Assembly (NCBI RefSeq): GCF_963675815.1
Contig: NZ_OY776574.1
Coordinates: forward strand, 1,730,001-1,794,000
Direction of reading: 5' to 3'
Origin: an uncultured Desulfuromusa sp.
Lineage (GTDB): Bacteria; Desulfobacterota; Desulfuromonadia; Desulfuromonadales; Geopsychrobacteraceae
Length of the DNA stretch: 64,000 bases
The translations under genes were made by a program, and so were the position numbers. The notes under the pieces are model-generated. The model worked only from the letters and a program-made list of their open reading frames with translations. It made no database searches and was not told the DNA's origin. Positions 52,976 through 61,098 of the stretch are shown one piece after another. Positions within the stretch are counted from its first letter, which is position 1; the number at the start of each line of letters is the position of its first letter.

Positions 52976-54892
52976 TTAGCTGGCCTTTTTGAAGTGTTTC
53001 GTCACTTTATCCTGAATTTCATCTCCACTGGCAGGAATCACCAGGATATCTTTTGCCCCATATTTAACCGCCCGTAGAACTGCAGATCGGGTCCATTCTG
53101 AACCTGCAAAGATGATAGGGGGCAAAGTTTTCCCTGCTGATTGAAGTTTGATCGCGGCTGCAAACCCTTTTTCTCCTATCTGCTCCATAATCAAAAGAAT
53201 TCCCAGAATATTATGCTGCTGAAAGAGACTTTTGATTTCTTCTTGAAAGGTTAATACCCGGCACTCATACTGTGCAGAAGAGAGAATTTCGATAAAGGGA
53301 TCAGCATCGGTTTTCTGATCAGCAATCAAGAGGACAATTGGCGATTCGGCAGGTTTTTCTGCCGACTGAGACGTCATTGGTTTTGCAGTCTCTTCATCGG
53401 ATATGGGTTGGTTTGCGGCACTGGAAGTAACAGCAGATCCCGTATTCGTCTCTGAGGACTCCGGTGGTCCTCCCCATTCGCCCGGAGCAGGTTCGTTGAA
53501 GTTTTCACCTGTGGACGAATGAGCTTGCTGCTTTGTCTGTTCTTCTGCTGCCGTAGATTGCTGAGCTGTTTCCGATGCGGGTTGTCCTTCAAGCTCAAAG
53601 ACTTCAGCAGGGAAAAGAAGGAGAATCCGGTTTAATTCGTGCCCTTCCATCTCAATGGAAAAAGAGGCCAGATAGTAATCACTCTCAGGGAAAGGTTGAT
53701 CTGAGGCTGTGTCAATCTTTGTCGGAACAATCGTTTGTGCATCTGTTTTGACGAAATGGAGTTTTTTGGAATAGCGCTCCAGAAATACCTGGGTCAGACT
53801 GCCTGAAAGAATGTTGGCAATTTCACCGTACGCATCTTCAACGTCACCATCAAATTGGCTGGTACTCTTCTGCTCAGCAATCTGATCTTCGGGAAGCATG
53901 ATCAAGGTTCCACCCAGTACAATAGCGTCGGGAACCTGAACTATCATGAAGCCTAAACCCTCTCGATCACCTGTGACTTTCATGTTGGTCATGACCGATG
54001 GTTCGATGCAATGATTTGAGAAGAACTCAGCTTTTCTGGTCATGGTCAGCTGGACATCACTACACTTCAGAGGATGCCCGAGTAACGCTCCAATCTCTTC
54101 GCCAACCTGACCAATGATAGCGTTAAAGACGACATCGATAATCTTTTTTGTATCAGCAAAAACAGGTTTCTTGTCTGCTGGAATGGGTGACTTTTGTTCC
54201 GGTTCCGGTTCTGGTTCCGGTTCTGGTTCCGGTTCTGGCTGGCTTGGTATCGCCTGTTCCGGCGGCGATTTATCTTCCTCCGCTGGTTGTGCGGTTGATG
54301 ATTCTTTGTCGACAGTTGTTTCTTCAAGATCAAAAATGGCTGCGGGGACAACTAGCTCCAGAGGACCGAGATCTATGTCGCCCATTTTCATATTGCAGCT
54401 GGTGACATGGTAATTTCCGGCAGGAAAAGGTTGCTCACTGGCGGGGTCAATTTTCGTAGGGATCAGTTCTTCGACAGTTTTTTTGATGAAGCGAAGGTTT
54501 TTGGCATATTTATCAACAAATGCCTGAGTGAATACACCCGCTACAATATTGGCAACTTCGCCAAAAGCATCATCGATTTCTCCCTCGAGTTTTTCGCTTT
54601 TGGCACTTTCTTCAATAACATCTTCCGGGAGCATGATCAGAGTGCCACCAAGGATGGCAGCGGAAGAGATCGGAAACAAAAGAAAGCAATCGCCCTGCTG
54701 ATCACCTTCAACCGTCATCCGGGTCAGCGCAGTTTTTTTGCGGTTTAGATCACTGAACAGATCTTCTCTGGTGGAAACGTTGAGAGCAATGTCAGAGCAG
54801 GTCAACTCTTGACCCAGCAGGACGCCGATTTCTCCAGACAGGTTTCCCATTCCTGATTTACAGACGACGTCAACTATAGCCCGCTGATCCAA
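52976..54892 (-). CDS. Double CheX-like plus receiver-like fusion protein
   Basis: 638 residues. Two CheX/CheC-type modules (residues ~1-190 and ~245-430) each carry the ExxN phosphatase signature (GEVANIVAG and GEIANILSG). They are joined by an acidic Pro-Glu repeat from ~210 to 235. After a low-complexity Ser/Ala/Glu linker, the C-terminal ~115 residues resemble a receiver domain (PIVLLIADQKTDADPFIEIL), though the phospho-acceptor Asp is not clear. It is the last gene of the chemotaxis operon. A single protein with two phosphatase sites and a receiver-like module is unusual. Confidence 0.78.
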   Translation of the reverse strand: MDQRAIVDVVCKSGMGNLSGEIGVLLGQELTCSDIALNVSTREDLFSDLNRKKTALTRMTVEGDQQGDCFLLFPISSAAILGGTLIMLPEDVIEESAKSEKLEGEIDDAFGEVANIVAGVFTQAFVDKYAKNLRFIKKTVEELIPTKIDPASEQPFPAGNYHVTSCNMKMGDIDLGPLELVVPAAIFDLEETTVDKESSTAQPAEEDKSPPEQAIPSQPEPEPEPEPEPEPEQKSPIPADKKPVFADTKKIIDVVFNAIIGQVGEEIGALLGHPLKCSDVQLTMTRKAEFFSNHCIEPSVMTNMKVTGDREGLGFMIVQVPDAIVLGGTLIMLPEDQIAEQKSTSQFDGDVEDAYGEIANILSGSLTQVFLERYSKKLHFVKTDAQTIVPTKIDTASDQPFPESDYYLASFSIEMEGHELNRILLLFPAEVFELEGQPASETAQQSTAAEEQTKQQAHSSTGENFNEPAPGEWGGPPESSETNTGSAVTSSAANQPISDEETAKPMTSQSAEKPAESPIVLLIADQKTDADPFIEILSSAQYECRVLTFQEEIKSLFQQHNILGILLIMEQIGEKGFAAAIKLQSAGKTLPPIIFAGSEWTRSAVLRAVKYGAKDILVIPASGDEIQDKVTKHFKKAS

Positions 54893-54916
54893 GTTAGCCT
54901 CTTTAATGCTGAAAAG

Positions 54917-55375
54917 TTAATTGAGATTATATTTCATCTCAATGAAAAAACGTCCTTGCTCGACCCTGAAGGGAATAATCAGCCTGTTACTTTTTGTAGA
55001 GGACGCTATGGTATACGATTTTCCTGAAATCGCCGTCGGTATCGCCAGCTCCAGGTTAATACTTTCTGCGGCGAATCGCTCTTTGATTCCGCCTGCAGTC
55101 ATGTTGGCAATTTCACCCAGAGCATCTTTAACGTCGGCGTTAATCTCTTCAATGTCCATCCCCAGCATTGCTCCTGAAATTGCCAGGCCAACGTCTTCCG
55201 GACAATGAATTCCCAACATGGCTGAAAAATGACCTGTCAGTCCAATCATGGCTGAAACATGACATCCCAGATCCTGTTTTCCCTGTTCGATTGGAGCTTC
55301 AGAAGAAACATCCATAAAAATCATGGTGCTGAATATCTCTTCGGTCGTTTCTACGATTTTTTTAGCAAATTCCAC
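54917..55375 (-). CDS. cheX: CheX-like chemotaxis phosphatase
   Basis: 152 residues with the CheX/CheC signature ALGEIANMTAGGIKE (ExxN) near residue 90 and PTAISGKSY in the C-terminal part. It is expected to dephosphorylate CheY-P. It lies between the double-CheX fusion gene and another cheX-like gene. Confidence 0.8.
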   Translation of the reverse strand: MEFAKKIVETTEEIFSTMIFMDVSSEAPIEQGKQDLGCHVSAMIGLTGHFSAMLGIHCPEDVGLAISGAMLGMDIEEINADVKDALGEIANMTAGGIKERFAAESINLELAIPTAISGKSYTIASSTKSNRLIIPFRVEQGRFFIEMKYNLN

Positions 55376-55410
55376 TATTTTCCCTTGAATGGAGGCAGAA
55401 AGACGGATGG

Positions 55411-55872
55411 TCAGCTTTTTTGACTGATCTGTAGTTCCACCATGAAGGTTTGAGCGTTAAATGTGAAGGGAACTGTCACTGATTCAGAGTCTGTTAAACA
55501 ATCAACGGCGTACTCCTCTCCGTAGATGGCCGATGGCATAGAAATCTGAACGTTACTTCCGCCAGGGTCAAGTATTGTCTTTATGCAGCCGCCCAGCATA
55601 TTGGCAAGTTCTCCAACAGCATCACACACATCTTCGTTGATTTCTTCAACATCCATGCCCAGAAAGGCTGTGGTGATATCCTGGGCAGCCTTGTTGGGTA
55701 AGTGAATTGCTAAAAGTCCTTTCACTTCACCGGCTAGACCAATAATTCCGGAGATGCCATTAAGTAGTTTGCTGTCATCTCTCAGGAAAGGATCACCCGG
55801 ATCAACATCAAGCATGAGCATACTTGAAAAAATTTCCTGGGTTGCATCGGCAATGTCTTGAGCGTACTTCAT
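55411..55872 (-). CDS. cheX: CheX-like chemotaxis phosphatase
   Basis: 153 residues, paralogous to the neighbouring cheX-like gene (both begin with an AKKIV/AQDIADATQEIFS-type helix). The signature AVGELANMLGGCIK and PSAIYGEEY are present. It is located 35 bp from the next paralogue and 77 bp from a CheY-type gene. Confidence 0.8.
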   Translation of the reverse strand: MKYAQDIADATQEIFSSMLMLDVDPGDPFLRDDSKLLNGISGIIGLAGEVKGLLAIHLPNKAAQDITTAFLGMDVEEINEDVCDAVGELANMLGGCIKTILDPGGSNVQISMPSAIYGEEYAVDCLTDSESVTVPFTFNAQTFMVELQISQKS

Positions 55873-55948
55873 TGATGCTCCTTTAAAAAATAGAGGGGCT
55901 GAAAATATACGCCCCCTCCGGTGCTATAATCTTAACTTTGCAGGATTG

Positions 55949-56320
55949 TTAGAGTAGTGGTCCTAACGTTTCGTTGATCAAGTCAGGGGTGAACGGTTTT
56001 TTTATGGCCCCTACGGCACCGTAGGATTTAGCCTCGTCAATAATGTCCGCTCCGGTTTCGGTAGAAATCATGACAACCGGAATATTTTTGATTGCATCAT
56101 CTTCTGATTTGGCTTTAAGAAATTCCAGTCCGGTCATGTTGGGCATATTAATATCACTCAGGACGACATCAACTTTATTTCCGGCCAGCACGTCGAGAGC
56201 TTCCTGCCCGTCACCTGCTTCAAGAATTTGATCAAAATCAATACCGGCTTGGCGAAGTGAACGAGAGACTATTTTCCGCATCGTATTTGAATCATCTACA
56301 ATCAAGACTGTTTTACCCAT
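55949..56320 (-). CDS. cheY: CheY-type response regulator
   Basis: A 123-residue single receiver domain from ATG 56320 (AAAGGAG upstream). Acidic pair in LIVDDSN, phospho-acceptor Asp in VLSDINMP, Thr/Ser in VMISTET and Lys in AIKKPFTP. It is a substrate for CheA in this operon and for the adjacent CheX-like phosphatases. Confidence 0.93.
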   Translation of the reverse strand: MGKTVLIVDDSNTMRKIVSRSLRQAGIDFDQILEAGDGQEALDVLAGNKVDVVLSDINMPNMTGLEFLKAKSEDDAIKNIPVVMISTETGADIIDEAKSYGAVGAIKKPFTPDLINETLGPLL

Positions 56321-56377
56321 TTTGTGTTCTCCTTTGTTGGTCAATAACTGAAATTTAATGTCTTTGGTTTTGTATTT

Positions 56378-56857
56378 TTACTTATCGTACAGGGCAACCA
56401 ATGATGCTCCGTTAGCAAAAATCTGCAGGGCATCTTCTTCGGTTGTCATCAGTTTCCAGACAATAGTATTTGCATCAATTTCCGGCATTTCATTTTCGCC
56501 CAGTTCTGGTAATCCCATGTGATATTCCTGATCATCTGCACACAAATTAGTCAGGAATAAGCCGACTATCGTGTTGAGTAATTCATTCAGAATATCGTCC
56601 ATTTGTGATGGGGTTATTTCATCATCAGCAATACCGAAAATATTGCTGGTCAGATTTTTTAGAGTGTTTCTGGACATGGCCAGACGAATTTCACCTTGAA
56701 CCGGGTCATTAATTAATAAACTGTTCCATATAAGTTCATCTGCCGGGATCTCGTAGGAAGAATCAAAATGCTCCATGACTTCCATGAACGCCATATTTTC
56801 AAATGTCTGGCAGGTTGCATTAATCATTGCCTGGTAGAAGGAATTATGTTCTATCAT
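56378..56857 (-). CDS. Divergent CheX-like protein
   Basis: 159 residues (ATG 56857, AAGGAG upstream). A CheX-type core: ILNELLNTIVGLFLTNL has the ExxN positions, and GEIRLAMSRNTLKNL precedes it as in CheX. It differs from the two other cheX-like genes and may be inactive or act on another receiver. Confidence 0.68.
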   Translation of the reverse strand: MIEHNSFYQAMINATCQTFENMAFMEVMEHFDSSYEIPADELIWNSLLINDPVQGEIRLAMSRNTLKNLTSNIFGIADDEITPSQMDDILNELLNTIVGLFLTNLCADDQEYHMGLPELGENEMPEIDANTIVWKLMTTEEDALQIFANGASLVALYDK

Positions 56858-56884
56858 CAAATATCTCCTTGAGAACTTTGTTTG

Positions 56885-57261
56885 TTATTCGTCCAGAAAC
56901 TCAGCAAGAGCATCCATCATGACGGGAGGGGAGACCGGTTTGTTCAAAACTCTGTGAGCTCCAAGCTCCAGCAATTTGGCTTCTTTTGCCGGGTTCCCGG
57001 CACTGGTGATAACAATGACCGGGAGATCGCAGAGTTTCGGACTTGCTTTAAAACCCATTTTACGAGGGTCTCACCATCCATGACAGGCATATTCAGGTCG
57101 GTCAATAACAAATCAACCTCCTGAGCTTTAGCGGCGGTCAATGCTTCTTTCCCATGTTCTGCCTCAATAATTTCCGCTTCTCCCAGACCAATAATCTGTA
57201 GACAGCGCTTGATAAACATTCGGGCGGTAGCCGAGTCGTCCGCGATAATAATTCGTTTCAT
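56885..57261 (-). pseudogene. CheY-type response regulator with a one-base frameshift
   Basis: From ATG 57261 the receiver reads IIIADDSATARMFI and LLLTDLNMPVMDG through GETLVK, then leaves frame. The +1 frame continues MGFKASPKLCDLPVIVITSA, then HRVLNKPVSPPVMM and the stop at 56885. Adding one A to the four-base T/A run at 57058-57061 joins them into a normal receiver of about 125 residues. It is either a sequencing error or a broken gene. The two halves cover all receiver motifs. Confidence 0.8.
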
Positions 57262-58139
57262 CAGTTTTTTTCTCCCGGGCCATTAAATGACCCTTCCAAT
57301 TTTTCAAATTCTATATCGACATTCAGCATAATCGTTGCGAGTGTTTTAGGCCCGATCTTGATGTAGTCCGTGTACCTTTGGTCAAGTTTGTAGCGCATGC
57401 TATCAGACCCGGTGCCAAATCCGCCCATCATGGCAATGTTGTCACCAAGGTGAACGGCATAAACCAGAGCACGGAAATCTTCCTGTGCTTTCTCTGGTTC
57501 GTGGTGGTGAAGAATGACCTCGGCCAGCTCATCGGGAAGTTGCCATGCTTTCGCAAGTTCATAGCCGGCCTTGGTGTGGTCGAATCCAATCAGATTCTCT
57601 TCAGCATCAATATAATCCAGGCCTTCTTCATTCGTGATGAGTTCAATTGCATCAGGAACGGTTCCGTGGAGGTAGTCTGAAATAAGAGCTTTGCCGATAT
57701 CATGTAGCAATCCGGCAGTAAATGCCAGTTCAGGGCTGATGTCGGCGCCGCTCTGAATGACAACTTCACGGGAAGCAATTGCTGTGCGCAGATCATGCTT
57801 CCATAAATCGCCACCGGCAGATTCATATCCCGAGAGCTCTTTTTCCAAGAGTTTGCCGGCACAATCACCAACAGCAATACCAACAACGATGCGTTCCCCC
57901 AGATAAGAAATGGCACGATCAATAGTCGTGATGTTATTGACCAATCCAAATGCAGCAGAGTTGACAATTTTAAGAACTCTTGCTGTCAGGTTGGCATCGG
58001 TTTTGACCAGTCTGATGACATCCATGAGATCGTGATCAGCCTGGGCAGCAATTTGCAGTAGTTGACTGGCACTTGCCGACAGCATGGGGACCGATTTAAC
58101 AATCTTCTGCAGCTCTTCTTGGCTTATTTTTTTAGTCAT
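57261..58139 (-). CDS. HDOD-domain protein
   Basis: 292 residues from ATG 58139 (AGGAGGG upstream); the longer frame lies inside cheD. The HDOD signature: SVPMLSASASQLLQIA, LLHDIGKALISDYL and HHHEPEKA (HD-like motifs without a complete catalytic set). HDOD proteins act in signalling and cell-cycle or motility control. It is embedded in the chemotaxis operon. Confidence 0.85.
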   Translation of the reverse strand: MTKKISQEELQKIVKSVPMLSASASQLLQIAAQADHDLMDVIRLVKTDANLTARVLKIVNSAAFGLVNNITTIDRAISYLGERIVVGIAVGDCAGKLLEKELSGYESAGGDLWKHDLRTAIASREVVIQSGADISPELAFTAGLLHDIGKALISDYLHGTVPDAIELITNEEGLDYIDAEENLIGFDHTKAGYELAKAWQLPDELAEVILHHHEPEKAQEDFRALVYAVHLGDNIAMMGGFGTGSDSMRYKLDQRYTDYIKIGPKTLATIMLNVDIEFEKLEGSFNGPGEKN

Positions 58140-58149
58140 TGTCGCCCTC

Positions 58150-58638
58150 CTAAAGCTGCCAGTTAGGTTTTCCGGGCGAGCTGAGCGTGACCTGCCCCGC
58201 TGACACAGAAATCGAAACTGTTCGACTGAAATTTTTTCCAAGATCCTCAGAAACCGCACCCATACCATAGGACCAGAGTATTTTTTTTATCGCCAGGGCA
58301 TTCCGCTTGCCGATCTGAAAGGTGTCATTGGTGTCCATGACATTTGCTCCGCCACAGAGTTTGACGACCATTCTTTTGCCGCGGGGATCACAACCAAATT
58401 TAGCCATCCGTGCCAACAGTGCCGGAATTGCAGTGTCGGCAAAATAGCCGGGTTTTTCAGCCGCCTTGGCTTTGTTTATAGAAGAATCAGGTAGGGCGAC
58501 ATGTGCCATGCCTACGGTTCTGGTTTTTGGATCGAGTAAAATCACAGAAACGCAAGATCCGAGGGCAAAAGTTTTCACATCATCACCGGGAGTATTTGAA
58601 GCGCCGTAGTCACCTACGCCTAGCACAATTTGTCCCAT
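58150..58638 (-). CDS. cheD: Chemoreceptor glutamine deamidase CheD
   Basis: 162 residues. The Cys-His catalytic pair is in FALGSCVSVILLD and VGMAHVALP, followed by KLCGGANVMD. It deamidates receptor glutamines and usually interacts with CheC. It immediately follows cheB. Confidence 0.92.
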   Translation of the reverse strand: MGQIVLGVGDYGASNTPGDDVKTFALGSCVSVILLDPKTRTVGMAHVALPDSSINKAKAAEKPGYFADTAIPALLARMAKFGCDPRGKRMVVKLCGGANVMDTNDTFQIGKRNALAIKKILWSYGMGAVSEDLGKNFSRTVSISVSAGQVTLSSPGKPNWQL

Positions 58639-59697
58639 TTATTTTTTCTCCGTAAGCAGGCTCAAAAGGGTTGTTGATATTTTATCAAGAGGAACCAACC
58701 GTTCTGCACCCCCTTTTTCAAAGGCGACTTTTGGCATCCCAAACACTACAGAGGATGCTTCATCCTGAGAGATACATCGGGAGCCGGATTGCTTCATGGC
58801 CAACATTCCTTCAGCCCCATCCTGACCCATTCCGGTCAACATGGCACCCACCGCATTGGCACCGACATGTTTAGCGACAGAATGCATCATCACATCGACG
58901 GAGGGACAATGACCGCTCACCTTTTCTGCACCTCCAAGGCAGATCTGGTAAAATCCCCCGGAGCGGACAACTTCCATTTGTTTTCCTCCGGGCGCAATGA
59001 GAATCAACCCCGTTCGTACACGGTCACCATGTTCGGCTTCTTTAACCTGCATTTGACAGAGTTGGTTCAGGCGATCAGAAAACATTTTGGTGAAGCCGCT
59101 TGGCATATGCTGGACAATAACGGTTCCCGGAGTATTTGCCGGAAAATTTTCAACAACGCGACGGATGGCTTCTGTGCCTCCGGTTGATGCTCCGATAGCA
59201 ATGACTTTGTCGGTTGATTCTGCCAGAGCCGAAGTTGAAGCAAGACCTCTCTTGGATGAAGTAATGGGGCGTTTTCCTTTCCAGTGAGCAACATTGGCTG
59301 TCGAAGCAATTTTGACCTTGGAGCGTAACTCCATCAGCATGGCGTTTAATCCTGCAGCAACGTTACTTGTTGGCTTGGCAACAAAGTCAACGGCTCCTGC
59401 TTCCAGGGCTTCCATGGTAATTTCTTTGCCGCGTTGGGTGAGGGAACTGACCATGACAATCGGGAGCGGATATTGGGGCATCAATTTACGCAGAAAAGCA
59501 ACGCCATCCATGCGGGGCATTTCAACATCTAAGGTTAAGACATCAGGATGGAGCTCGACAATTTTATCTCTGGCAATGTAGGGATCAGGAGCAGTACCAA
59601 CCACTTCAATCCCCGGGTCAGCTGATAGTCCCTGGCTGAGAATATTTCTGACCAAGGCAGAATCATCGACAACAAGAACACGGACAGCTCGTGTCAT
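58639..59697 (-). CDS. cheB: Protein-glutamate methylesterase/response regulator CheB
   Basis: 352 residues. A receiver domain (VLVVDDSALVRN, TLDVEMPRMDG) is followed by the methylesterase domain with catalytic Ser in IGASTGGTEAI, the HMP motif VQHMPSGFT and Asp in MGQDGAEGM. It removes methyl groups from chemoreceptors. Its stop lies one base before the cheD region, and its start overlaps the cheR stop. Confidence 0.95.
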   Translation of the reverse strand: MTRAVRVLVVDDSALVRNILSQGLSADPGIEVVGTAPDPYIARDKIVELHPDVLTLDVEMPRMDGVAFLRKLMPQYPLPIVMVSSLTQRGKEITMEALEAGAVDFVAKPTSNVAAGLNAMLMELRSKVKIASTANVAHWKGKRPITSSKRGLASTSALAESTDKVIAIGASTGGTEAIRRVVENFPANTPGTVIVQHMPSGFTKMFSDRLNQLCQMQVKEAEHGDRVRTGLILIAPGGKQMEVVRSGGFYQICLGGAEKVSGHCPSVDVMMHSVAKHVGANAVGAMLTGMGQDGAEGMLAMKQSGSRCISQDEASSVVFGMPKVAFEKGGAERLVPLDKISTTLLSLLTEKK

Positions 59698-60566
59698 CAG
59701 AGTTCTCCCTTCTGGTAAAGTGCCGGTTTTAAATAGCGGTAGCGGGTTTGACTACGACCCAGGGTTTCGGAATGACCGATGAACAGATAACCTTCGGGTT
59801 CAGTATGTTGATGATAACGACCGACCAGAGCTTCTCGTGTGGGCTGATCAAAGTAAATCATGACGTTTCGGCAGAAAATCATCTGGAAAGGTTTTTTGAA
59901 GGGGAAGGTTGTATTCATCAGATTAAAACGTCTGAACGTCACCTCATTTTTAACTTTGTCGGCAACGGCCATTTCGCCTGGCCCTGCAGGGGTAAAATAT
60001 TTTCTGCGCAGTGGCTCCGGCAGTTGCATTACACGATCCGTTGCATAAGTTCCACTGCGGGCAATAGTCAAGGCCCGGTCCGAAATATCGGTGGCCAGAA
60101 TACCAGCATCCCAAGACCTGTAGTCTGCTCCCAGATACTCCATCATTAACATCAGCAGAGTGTATGGTTCTTCTCCTGTTGAGCAACCGGCACACCAGAT
60201 GCGCAGATCCTTGCGGTTTTGTTTTTTCAGTCTGTCAATAACTGCGGGTAATGCGGTTTCAGAAAAATAGTCAAAATGATCTTTTTCCCGGTTGAAATAA
60301 GTGTGATTAGTCGAAATTAAGTCCACGAGTTCGCTTAATCCCGCTTCAGTTTTGTCCTGATCGAGGTATTCAAAGTAAGCGGAGAATGTCGGAAGGTTTA
60401 ATTTCCGCATCAATTTTTGCAATCGACCAACCAGCAGGGAACGTTTTTGCTCAGTCAGATTAATGCCAAAGCGCTGATAAATCAGATCCCTGAGTTGGGT
60501 AAATTCCGAGTCGGAAATAGCCATCAGGCTGTTTCTCTCGTTTTGTTGGGAGGTCGTTAACGTCAT
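59697..60566 (-). CDS. cheR: Chemotaxis methyltransferase CheR
   Basis: 289 residues. An N-terminal helical domain is followed by the SAM-binding domain with WCAGCSTGEEPYTLLML, NHTYFNREKDHF (beta-subdomain contacts), ATDISDRALTIAR and IFCRNVMIYF. It methylates chemoreceptors. The start may be ATG 60566 or 60524. Confidence 0.94.
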   Translation of the reverse strand: MTLTTSQQNERNSLMAISDSEFTQLRDLIYQRFGINLTEQKRSLLVGRLQKLMRKLNLPTFSAYFEYLDQDKTEAGLSELVDLISTNHTYFNREKDHFDYFSETALPAVIDRLKKQNRKDLRIWCAGCSTGEEPYTLLMLMMEYLGADYRSWDAGILATDISDRALTIARSGTYATDRVMQLPEPLRRKYFTPAGPGEMAVADKVKNEVTFRRFNLMNTTFPFKKPFQMIFCRNVMIYFDQPTREALVGRYHQHTEPEGYLFIGHSETLGRSQTRYRYLKPALYQKGEL

Positions 60567-60586
60567 TGGGGCTATAAACTTCCTTC

Positions 60587-61087
60587 CTAGTCTTCAATGT
60601 TCTCAATCAGTTCCTGCATTTCGCCACTGAAGAGCAATTTATGGACATCGAGAAGAATTTTGACATCATTGTTGATCTTGCCCATCCCCTGAATATAGCT
60701 ATCTCCATGGTTTTTACTTGTTCTGGGGGCTGGTTCGACATTTTTTTCCGGAATATCGGCGACTTCACTTACTTCATCAACCACCAGTCCCACTTCTGTG
60801 CTGTCAATATTAACGACGATAATGCAGGTGCGATCATCATAGTCCCGATTATCAATGCCAAAACGCGCACGAACATCCATGATCGGAACAACTTTACCGC
60901 GGAGATTGATAACACCACGAATAAATGCCGGCATGTCAGGAACATCGGTGATGTTCTGGATACCAATAATTTCGATAACATATTGAATTTCGATACCGTA
61001 ATCTTCGCCGGCAAGATGGAAGGTCAGGTATTTATCCTTTTGAGTGTCTTCATTCTCAATATTGTTCATGGTTGTGTCTTCAGCCAT
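60587..61087 (-). CDS. cheW: Chemotaxis coupling protein CheW
   Basis: 166 residues. CheW fold: YLTFHLAGEDYGIEIQYVIE, PAFIRGVINLRGKVVPIMDV and IIVVNIDSTEVGLVVDEV. It couples receptors to CheA. AAAGGAGG precedes the ATG. Confidence 0.94.
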   Translation of the reverse strand: MAEDTTMNNIENEDTQKDKYLTFHLAGEDYGIEIQYVIEIIGIQNITDVPDMPAFIRGVINLRGKVVPIMDVRARFGIDNRDYDDRTCIIVVNIDSTEVGLVVDEVSEVADIPEKNVEPAPRTSKNHGDSYIQGMGKINNDVKILLDVHKLLFSGEMQELIENIED

Positions 61088-61098
61088 GGAATCCTCCT

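Noticed and set aside
54197..54239. Short regularly repeated sequence that could be taken for a CRISPR or VNTR locus
   Set aside because: It is a coding repeat for Pro-Glu without spacers.
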